Shown: positions 16,685 through 23,246 of the stretch, in pieces | How the letters are laid out: each line of letters opens with the position of its first letter | How positions within the stretch are numbered: the first letter of the stretch is position 1 | From: UBA6176 sp032119375 | Lineage (GTDB): Bacteria; Verrucomicrobiota; Verrucomicrobiia; Limisphaerales; UBA9464 | DNA length: 64,000 nucleotides | NCBI GenBank assembly: GCA_964430505.1 | Contig: CAYSGH010000009.1 | Coordinates: forward strand, 1 to 64,000 | Direction of reading: 5' to 3' | Position numbers and translations under genes: made by a program | Notes under the pieces: generated by a model | The model's input: only the letters and a program-made list of their open reading frames with translations | Databases searched by the model: none | What the model was told of the DNA's origin: nothing

Positions 16685-18322
16685 ATGAATGACCCGGCCT
16701 GCCCTGGCGTGTTGGCGTGGGTGTTGCACGCGCACCTGCCGTTCGTGCGGCATCCGGCGCACGACGACTTCCTGGAGGAGCGCTGGTTGTTCGAGGCGAT
16801 CATCGAGTGCCACGTGCCGTTGCTGTGGGTGCTCGAAGGATGGGAACGGGACGGCGTGCCCGGCTCCTGGACGATGTCGGTGTCGCCCACGTTGGCGGCG
16901 ATGCTGTCAGACGAGCTGCTGCTTTCGCGGTTTGAGCGGCATTTGGGGCGCTTGGAGCGGCTGGCTCGGGACGAGGAGGTGCGCCGGTCCTTGCAGCCGG
17001 CGTGGCAGAGGGCGGCTACGTTTCAGCGGCGTCGGATCGAGCGTGTTCGACGCACGTGGGAGGCCATTGGGGGGGACCTGATCGGCGCGTGGCGGGGTTG
17101 GGAGGCGGCGGGCCGGCTGGGGTTGATCACGTGCGGCGCAACGCATGCGTTGCTGCCCTTGCTGGCGGGGACGCCGTGGGCCGTGCGCGCGCAGGTGGTG
17201 GTGGCCGTGGCGGAGCATCGAAGGCACTTCGGGCGGCATCCGCGTGGGTTTTGGCTCCCGGAATGCGCCTATGCGCCCGACGTGGAACCGGCGCTGCGGG
17301 AGGCTGGGGTGGAGTGGACGATCCTCGAGACGCACGGGGTGCTGGGCGCGCGGCCCTCGCCGGAACGTGGCGTCTTGGCCCCGATCCGGACGCCGCGTGG
17401 GTTGGCGTGCTTTGGGCGCGACCCCGGCAGCGCCCGGCAGGTGTGGAACCGTGACGTGGGGTATCCGGGCGACCCGCGCTACCGGGAGTTTCACCGCGAC
17501 GTCGCCGATGACGCGGAATGGGGCTTTGTGGAGCCCCATGCGGCCGGGACGGGCCAACGCGTTCCCACCGGGCTGAAGCTGCATCGGGTGACGGGGCCGG
17601 GCCTGGAGAAGGAGCCCTACGATCCCGGGGCGGCGTCGGAGGCGGTGGCGGAACATGCGCGGCACTTCGTGGGGGAACGGCTTCGGTGGTTGGGCGGGCG
17701 CTTGGACGGGCGGGGCTCCGGGGGCGTTGGTGAGGGCGGGGACCCGCCGCCGTTGGTGGTGGCGCCATATGATGCGGAGTTGTTCGGGCATTGGTGGATG
17801 GAGGGGCCGGAGTTTTTGGATGCGGTGGCGCGCGAGGCGTTGGCGCGAGGGTTGAAGCTGGGATGGCTGGGGAACCAGCAGGCGTGGATCGAAGGCGCGC
17901 AGGTTGCTCAGCCCGTCGCGTCGAGCTGGGGCGAGGGCGGGCACCTCGCCGTGTGGCTGGACGAGTCGAATGCGTGGATGCAGCGGCCGCTGCGGGGCAT
18001 GACCCGTCGGTTGGGCGACTGGTTGCGGGCACCGGAGGCTTGCATGGGCGAGGGCGCTGGAGGCGCAACGTCGCCGCGAGGGCGTTGCCTGCGGCAGGCG
18101 GCCCGGGAATGGATGCTGGCTTGGGCGAGCGACTGGCCGTTCTTGGTCCGCATGGGCACGGCCCGTGCCTACGCGGAGGCGCGGTTCCAGGCGCATGTCG
18201 GGCGGTTCGACCGATTGGAGGCCATGGCGATGGGGCGCGAGGTCATGGACGAGGCCTGGCTGGCGAAGGTTGAGGACGCGGACAACCTGTTCCCTGGGAT
18301 AGAGCCGGGCTTGTGGCGTTGA
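16685..18322 (+). CDS. Glycoside hydrolase family 57, 1,4-alpha-glucan branching enzyme type
   Basis: 545 residues. GH57 branching enzymes make alpha-1,6 branches in glycogen. The GH57 motifs are clear: HAHLPFVRHP (motif 1), GLITCGATHALLPLL (motif 2), GFWLPECAYAPDVEPAL with the nucleophile Glu near 192 (motif 3), VVAPYDAELFGHWWMEGPEF with the acid/base Asp near 361 (motif 4), and the C-terminal helical domain around SSWGEGGHLAVWLDESNAWM. The length fits the branching-enzyme branch better than amylopullulanase. It pairs with the DUF4912 gene upstream and converges on the PII-like gene across an inverted repeat. Confidence 0.92.
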   Translation: MNDPACPGVLAWVLHAHLPFVRHPAHDDFLEERWLFEAIIECHVPLLWVLEGWERDGVPGSWTMSVSPTLAAMLSDELLLSRFERHLGRLERLARDEEVRRSLQPAWQRAATFQRRRIERVRRTWEAIGGDLIGAWRGWEAAGRLGLITCGATHALLPLLAGTPWAVRAQVVVAVAEHRRHFGRHPRGFWLPECAYAPDVEPALREAGVEWTILETHGVLGARPSPERGVLAPIRTPRGLACFGRDPGSARQVWNRDVGYPGDPRYREFHRDVADDAEWGFVEPHAAGTGQRVPTGLKLHRVTGPGLEKEPYDPGAASEAVAEHARHFVGERLRWLGGRLDGRGSGGVGEGGDPPPLVVAPYDAELFGHWWMEGPEFLDAVAREALARGLKLGWLGNQQAWIEGAQVAQPVASSWGEGGHLAVWLDESNAWMQRPLRGMTRRLGDWLRAPEACMGEGAGGATSPRGRCLRQAAREWMLAWASDWPFLVRMGTARAYAEARFQAHVGRFDRLEAMAMGREVMDEAWLAKVEDADNLFPGIEPGLWR

Positions 18323-18404
18323 CGCCTGGTGCGGGCGAGTCAGGCGGCGGGGTGCACCCGCACGGTGCAGGACCGCGCGGCGCCATTCATGAGGGCTCCG
18401 CTGA

Positions 18405-18464
18405 GAACCCGGCCAAGCCCCGAGCGGCGGGAGGAACTGTTGGGGCGGGGCTTGGCCCCGGTTC
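18405..18464. terminator. Imperfect inverted repeat between convergent genes (bidirectional terminator candidate)
   Basis: GAACCCGGCCAAGCCCCG (18405-18422) is nearly complementary to GGGGCTTGGCCCCGGTTC (18447-18464), giving roughly 17-18 paired bases around a 24-nt loop. It sits between the convergent GH57 and PII-like genes. No long T-run follows in either direction, so it would be a weak intrinsic terminator or act with Rho. Confidence 0.4.
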
Positions 18465-18502
18465 ATTCCCCAAGCGGCGCGCTGACGCTCCGCAGGGCGG
18501 TG

Positions 18503-18844
18503 TCAGGGCGTGAAGGGATCGGTTGGGCTGGGCGGGCTGAAGTGGGCGGCTCCGACAACGCGGTCCACAGGGACGACGAAGGCGATCCCATTTCCCTCCT
18601 TGCTGAGGTTGGCGGCGGCCACGACGGCGTTGAGGATGCACTCGGATGACGGTTCTGGGACGAGGGTGAGCACGACCTCCTTCTCGGGCTCGATGGGCAT
18701 TCCGAAGAGCTTGCCTTGCTCGTGGATGCCGGAGCCGCGGCCTCCGATGACGGTGCCGCCCCGGGCGCCGGCCTTGACGGAGGCTTCGAGCACCGTGGTG
18801 CCCCAGCCCTTGCGGACGATGGTGACGATGAGGGATGCCTTCAT
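18503..18844 (-). CDS. PII-like signalling protein linked to DUF1538 transporters
   Basis: 113 residues with the ferredoxin-like PII fold: MKASLIVTIVRKGWGTTVLE (beta 1 and first helix), a short T-loop-like GARGGTVIGGRGSG, KEVVLTLVPEPSSECILNAV, and GNGIAFVVPVDRVVGAAH at the end. The usual GlnB uridylylation Tyr in the T-loop is missing, so it is not a classical nitrogen PII. Its ATG overlaps the stop of the upstream DUF1538 gene (ATGA), so it is the third gene of a tight operon and probably senses a small ligand to gate those membrane proteins. The ligand is unknown. Confidence 0.82.
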   Translation of the reverse strand: MKASLIVTIVRKGWGTTVLEASVKAGARGGTVIGGRGSGIHEQGKLFGMPIEPEKEVVLTLVPEPSSECILNAVVAAANLSKEGNGIAFVVPVDRVVGAAHFSPPSPTDPFTP

Positions 18845-19581
18845 GACGTGGGTTGGGAATGACGCATCTTGAAGCGGATGACGAGGCCTAGGGCCAGGAT
18901 GGAGAGGATGGGTGCGAGGGAGATCAACGCCACAAGGCCGAGCCCATGGGAGACGGCGTCGGATCCTTCCCGGGCGGAGGCGGCCCCGATGGCGAGGGCG
19001 AGGAGGAAGCTGTTGGCCAAGGGGCCCGTGGCGACGCCGCCTGCATCGGCGGCAATGGCGACAAAGGTCTTGTCGCTGGCCCACATGACGAGCAGCACGA
19101 TGGCATAGCCCGGCACGAGGAAGTAGGCGACGGGCACGTCGAGGACGATGCGCATCAGGCCGATGCCCACGGACGCCGCGACGCCCAGGCAGACAGCCAG
19201 CACGACGAGGGAACTGCGGATGAAGCCGCCCGAGGCCGCCTCGATCTCGTGCGCGAGGATCCGGACGGACGGCTCGCCCCATGCGGTAACAAAGCCGAGC
19301 GTGGTGCCTGCCAGCAGGGAAATCCAAGGGGATCCCAGGGCACCCATGGCCCTTCCGGCCAGCGTGCCAAAGGGCAGGAAGGCCATCTCCACCCCCACGA
19401 GAAACACGAAGAGCCCCGCCGCAGCCATCGACGTGCCGGCCAGCACGCGGACCACCTCCTTGCGGGGCAGTCGCAGCAAGGCCACTTGGAACACCAGGAA
19501 CAGCACCAAGAGCGGCGTGGCGGCCATCGCCACTCCCCGGCCCGTTTCAGCCACCCACTCCAGAAGGGGTCGCTCGTTCAT
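18841..19581 (-). CDS. DUF1538 membrane protein, second subunit
   Basis: 246 residues, almost all hydrophobic helices (about six or seven), for example TPLLVLFLVFQVALLRL, AAAGLFVFLVGVEMAFLPFG, LVVLAVCLGVAASVGIG and LVALISLAPILSILALGLVI. Two polar, loop-like conserved stretches, GFVTAWGEPSVRILAHEIE and ATGPLANSFLLALAIG, match the features of DUF1538 (PF07556). The family is a predicted transporter. As I recall, a two-component DUF1538 system called UmpAB was reported as a Na+/H+ antiporter, so cation transport is a reasonable guess. ATG 19581 overlaps the stop of the first DUF1538 gene by four bases. Confidence 0.82.
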   Translation of the reverse strand: MNERPLLEWVAETGRGVAMAATPLLVLFLVFQVALLRLPRKEVVRVLAGTSMAAAGLFVFLVGVEMAFLPFGTLAGRAMGALGSPWISLLAGTTLGFVTAWGEPSVRILAHEIEAASGGFIRSSLVVLAVCLGVAASVGIGLMRIVLDVPVAYFLVPGYAIVLLVMWASDKTFVAIAADAGGVATGPLANSFLLALAIGAASAREGSDAVSHGLGLVALISLAPILSILALGLVIRFKMRHSQPTS

Positions 19582-20279
19582 CGGAGGCATCCCAAGACGA
19601 GGAGGACGAGGATGGGTCCGGCGGAGGCGAACCCGAGGAGCCCGAAGCCATCCAACGCGCGCGCATGGCGGGCCATGACCGAGCTGACGCCCAGGCCGAG
19701 CGCCATGAGCACGGGTGCCGACAAGACGCCGGTGGTCACGCTGCCGGCGTCGTAGGCGAGGGGCAGGAGGCCCGGGTCCGAGAAAGGGGACACGAGGACG
19801 ATCAGGGCGAAGGCGATGGCCAGCGGCCGTGTCATGGTCATTTGCCGGGAGATGCACCACAGCGCGACGGCCGAGAAGAGGGCGACGCCCGCCGCGATCA
19901 GGTGGCCCAGCGACGGGCCTTGGAGACGGGCTCCGCCGGCCCTCTGGACTTGCCCGGTGAGCATCAAGACGTCCGGCTCCGCGACGGTGGTCACGTAGCC
20001 CAGGGCCCCGGCCACGGCGAGGATGAGCCATGCGGAGCCCCGCCGTGGCAACTCGGCGCCCACGTAGCGCCCCATGGGCAACACGCCATGATCGATCCCG
20101 GCGAGCAGCAGGAGCATCCCCAGCACGGCAAGGCATGACCCGGCGAGGAACTGGGCGAACTGGGCGAGCGGCGCGCGGACCAGGGAGACCTGAAGCAACG
20201 TCACCGCGCACACCAACGGTGCGATGGCACGAAGGACCTGTCCAAGCTGGGAACGAATCAAGGTCGCCATGCGGAGCAT
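19578..20279 (-). CDS. DUF1538 membrane protein, first subunit
   Basis: 233 residues and paralogous in pattern to its downstream neighbour: AIAPLVCAVTLLQVSLV, LAVLGMLLLLAGIDHGVLPMG, GALGYVTTVAEPDVLML, AFALIVLVSPFSDPG, YDAGSVTTGVLSAPVLMALG and GPILVLLVLGCLR. The matching positions (GYVTTVAEPDV versus GFVTAWGEPSV; SVTTGVLSAPVLMALG versus GVATGPLANSFLLALA) support two homologous subunits of one membrane complex. It starts a three-gene operon with the second DUF1538 subunit and the PII-like protein, divergent from the P-type ATPase across 161 bp. An alternative ATG lies at 20270. Confidence 0.8.
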   Translation of the reverse strand: MLRMATLIRSQLGQVLRAIAPLVCAVTLLQVSLVRAPLAQFAQFLAGSCLAVLGMLLLLAGIDHGVLPMGRYVGAELPRRGSAWLILAVAGALGYVTTVAEPDVLMLTGQVQRAGGARLQGPSLGHLIAAGVALFSAVALWCISRQMTMTRPLAIAFALIVLVSPFSDPGLLPLAYDAGSVTTGVLSAPVLMALGLGVSSVMARHARALDGFGLLGFASAGPILVLLVLGCLR

Positions 20280-20399
20280 CCGGGGAAAACGTGTCCATGC
20301 GACGCCTCATGGCAAGGGCACGTTCCTGGGGCAGCGCGCATTGTGTCTGCCGCCCATCGTGGCGTCGTCGTGCCCCCTGATGTGTTGTCGTCCTTGAAC

Positions 20400-20417
20400 A
20401 ACGTCCTTCCGGACGTT
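20400..20417. promoter_or_regulatory. 18-bp dyad in the divergent DUF1538 / P-type ATPase region
   Basis: AACGTCC-TTCC-GGACGTT is a perfect 7-bp inverted repeat with a 4-bp centre. It lies about 24 bp before the chosen GTG of the ATPase gene and 121 bp before the DUF1538 start. It could be an operator shared by the two divergent ion-transport units, or a leader hairpin. No regulator is known. Confidence 0.35.
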
Positions 20418-20440
20418 TGGCGCCATGGATAGGGTGGGGC

Positions 20441-23170
20441 GTGAAAGACGAGCAACGGCGCCCATGGCATGCGATGGCGGCGGACGACGCGGTGGGCGAG
20501 CTGGGAAGTTCCGTGGAACGAGGCCTTGGCTCCGAGGAGGCGGCGGCGCGCCTTCGGGTGCATGGGTTGAACCGGGTGACGGCGTCGGCCGGGGTGCCGG
20601 GGTGGCTGCGGTTCCTGGGGCAGTTCAACCAAGTGTTGGTGTATGTCCTGATGGCAGCCGGCGCCAAGGCCGCGTGGATGGGTGAATGGGTGGACGCGGG
20701 GGTCATCCTCGGGGTCGTTGTCGTGAACGCCGTGGTGGGCCACATCCAGGAAGGCAAGGCGCAGAAGGCCATCGGGGCGTTGTCCCGGATGCTGGTGACG
20801 ATGGCCACGGTCCGTCGCGACGGCGTGCGCCTCCAGTTGAACTCCGAGCAGTTGGTCCCGGGCGACGTCGTCTGGATCCAGTCGGGGGACCGAGTGCCGG
20901 CGGACCTGCGGTTGGTGTCGGTGAAGGGCCTGCGCTGCGACGAGTCCGCGTTGACGGGCGAGTCGGTGCCGTCCAGCAAGGACGTGGGGCTGCTGGATGC
21001 CGGGACGGTGGTGGGGGACCGGCGCAACATGGCCCATGCGGGCACGTGGGTGACGCAAGGGCAGGCCGAGGGCGTGGTGGTGGAGACAGGCGGCCGCACG
21101 GAGACGGGCCGGATTGCGTCGTTGATTGCGGGCGCGTCGGACATGGAGACGCCGCTGACCCGAAAGCTCCGGGGGTTCAGCCGCCTGTTGGTCGTGGTGA
21201 TCCTGGTGGTGGCGGCCGTGATGTTCCTGGTGGGATGGCTCCGAGGACGGCCTGCGGACGACATGTTCATGGCGGCGATTGCGCTGGCGGTGGGTGCAAT
21301 TCCGGAGGGATTGCCGGCGGCGGTGACGATCACGTTGGCGATTGGCGTCGGACGCATGGCGCGGCGCAAGGCGATCATCCGGCGCCTGCCGGCCGTTGAG
21401 ACCCTCGGCGGCACCACGGTGATTTGCTCCGACAAGACGGGGACCTTGACAGAGAACCAGATGACGGTTCGGGAGGCGTGGGCGGATGGGGAGTCGTATG
21501 GCGTGACGGGAGACGGCTACCGGCTGGACGGGGAGGTGCGCCATGCGGGCGTGGCCTGTGACGTGGCGAGCAACGTGGCGCTTGCGGAGACGTTTCGCGC
21601 CGGCGTGCTGTGCAACGACTCGTGGCTTGCGGTGGAGGCGGGCGGCCGGGTGAAGGTTCATGGGGATCCCACGGAGGCGGCGTTGCTTGTCTCGGGACAC
21701 AAGGCCGGATACGTGCACGCGGCCACGCACGACGCCACGCCGCGCCTGGACGTCATCCCGTTCGAGTCCGACCTGATGTACATGGCGACGCTGCATGCGT
21801 CGGATCCGAGGGTCATTTACAAGAAGGGGGCGTTGGACCGGGTGTTGGGCCGGTGCGACCGCATGTTGGGGGCGGACGGGCGCGAGGTGGCCTTGGACCG
21901 GGAAGGGGTGCGCATGGCCGGGGAAAGGATGGCGTCACGGGGCCTTCGGGTTCTTGCGTTTGCCCGGCGGCACGTGGGGGATGGACACGGGGAACTGGAG
22001 CACGAGCACGTGAAGGAGGGACTCACGTTCCTGGGGTTGCAGGGCATGATGGACCCGCCGCGGCGCGAGGCCATCGACGCGGTGCGCCGGTGCCACCAGG
22101 CGGGGATCGCGGTCAAGATGATCACGGGGGATCACGCGGGCACGGCGGTGGCGGTGGCGGGCCAGCTTGGGCTGCGTGGGGCGATGGGGCCGGACGGTCG
22201 CCTGGAGGCCATCAATGGCGAGGCGTTGGAGAGGATGGACGAGGCGAGGCTGCCCGAAGTGGTGGAAGGCACGGCGGTGTTTGCGCGGGTGGCACCGGAG
22301 CAGAAGCTGCGGCTGGTGCGGGCGTTGCAGTCCCGGGGCCATGTGGTGGCAATGACGGGCGACGGCGTGAACGACGCCCCGGCGCTGAAGCAGGCGGACA
22401 TTGGCATCGCCATGGGGATCACGGGCACCGAGGTGGCGAAGGGGGCTGCCTCCATGGTGTTGCTGGACGACAACTTCGCGTCGATCGAGGCCGCCGTGGA
22501 GGAGGGGCGGTCGGTGTTCGACAACCTGGTGAAGTTCATCGTCTGGACGCTGCCGACGAACGTCGGGGAGGCCATGTTGATGCTGGTGGCGGTGCTGGCG
22601 GGGCTCGAGTTGCCGGCGCTGCCGGTGCACTTGCTTTGGATCAACCTGGCCACGGCCATCCTGCTGGGCCTGACGCTGGTGTTCGAGCCGCGGGAGGCGG
22701 GCCTGATGCAGCGTCCGCCGCGGGCTCCGGGTCAGCCGCTGCTGACGCGCGCGCTGGTCTTGCGCACGGGCTTGGTGGCCTTGCTGATGGGCGCGGCCGG
22801 GCATGGGCTGTTTTGGTGGGAGCAGGCCGTCATGGGGATGACCGTCGCGGAGGCGCGCACGGTGGTCGTCAACGTCGTCGTGGTGGTCGAGGTGTTCTAC
22901 CTCCTGAATTGCCGGTCCCTGACGCGCCCGTTCTTCCGCCTGGGTTGGTGGTCCAACCCGTGGATCACGCCGGGAATCGTGGCGATGCTGGGGGCTCAGG
23001 TCCTCTTCACCTACCTGCCGGCGATGAACCGCCTGTTCCACACGGCCCCGATCCGGCTCGACGCATGGCTGCATGTGGCGGTGGTCGGGGTGGTCGTCTT
23101 CGTGGCGGTCGAGGTGGAGAAGTGGATTCGCTACGGAGGGCGACGCGGCGAGAAGTCGGTCCCGGAGTAA
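20441..23170 (+). CDS. P-type cation-transporting ATPase (P2, Ca2+-ATPase/PacL-like)
   Basis: 909 residues. After the N-terminal cation-ATPase domain (RRPWHAMAADDAVGELG, AAARLRVHGLNRV) come the actuator motif ALTGESVPSS, the membrane ion-site VGAIPEGLPAAVTITLA, the phosphorylation site CSDKTGTLTENQMTV (Asp331), KKGALDRVLGRCD in the nucleotide domain, TGDGVNDAPALKQADIGIA (near 641), and a C-terminal six-helix domain. The IPEGLP motif places it in the P2 group (Ca2+ or Na+/H+ type) and not among heavy-metal pumps; the cation is not certain. GTG 20441 was chosen because it keeps the RPWHA start typical of the family and follows a GGTGGGG tract. TTG 20417 and ATG 20474 are alternatives. Confidence 0.9.
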   Translation: MKDEQRRPWHAMAADDAVGELGSSVERGLGSEEAAARLRVHGLNRVTASAGVPGWLRFLGQFNQVLVYVLMAAGAKAAWMGEWVDAGVILGVVVVNAVVGHIQEGKAQKAIGALSRMLVTMATVRRDGVRLQLNSEQLVPGDVVWIQSGDRVPADLRLVSVKGLRCDESALTGESVPSSKDVGLLDAGTVVGDRRNMAHAGTWVTQGQAEGVVVETGGRTETGRIASLIAGASDMETPLTRKLRGFSRLLVVVILVVAAVMFLVGWLRGRPADDMFMAAIALAVGAIPEGLPAAVTITLAIGVGRMARRKAIIRRLPAVETLGGTTVICSDKTGTLTENQMTVREAWADGESYGVTGDGYRLDGEVRHAGVACDVASNVALAETFRAGVLCNDSWLAVEAGGRVKVHGDPTEAALLVSGHKAGYVHAATHDATPRLDVIPFESDLMYMATLHASDPRVIYKKGALDRVLGRCDRMLGADGREVALDREGVRMAGERMASRGLRVLAFARRHVGDGHGELEHEHVKEGLTFLGLQGMMDPPRREAIDAVRRCHQAGIAVKMITGDHAGTAVAVAGQLGLRGAMGPDGRLEAINGEALERMDEARLPEVVEGTAVFARVAPEQKLRLVRALQSRGHVVAMTGDGVNDAPALKQADIGIAMGITGTEVAKGAASMVLLDDNFASIEAAVEEGRSVFDNLVKFIVWTLPTNVGEAMLMLVAVLAGLELPALPVHLLWINLATAILLGLTLVFEPREAGLMQRPPRAPGQPLLTRALVLRTGLVALLMGAAGHGLFWWEQAVMGMTVAEARTVVVNVVVVVEVFYLLNCRSLTRPFFRLGWWSNPWITPGIVAMLGAQVLFTYLPAMNRLFHTAPIRLDAWLHVAVVGVVVFVAVEVEKWIRYGGRRGEKSVPE

Positions 23171-23193
23171 CGTTCCAGGGCTCGGACGGAACG

Positions 23194-23228
23194 AAAAAGG
23201 CCGGCCCCGCTGGAAGCGGGACCGGCCT
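23194..23228 (-). terminator. Intrinsic terminator of the TonB-dependent receptor gene
   Basis: On the minus strand GGCCGGTCCCGC and GCGGGGCCGGCC form a strong GC stem (one G-U pair) around a short TTCCA loop and are followed directly by TTTTT (23194-23198). It lies 19 bp after the receptor stop. The same hairpin on the plus strand also follows the ATPase stop, but there it lacks a T-run. Confidence 0.8.
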
Positions 23229-23246
23229 GGATGGAGCCGGAGCGGC

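Noticed and set aside
18841..21435. 864-codon minus-strand frame that joins DUF1538 to a long upstream stretch
   Set aside because: Only the last 246 codons are DUF1538. The upstream part is antisense to the P-type ATPase and out of frame with the first DUF1538 subunit.
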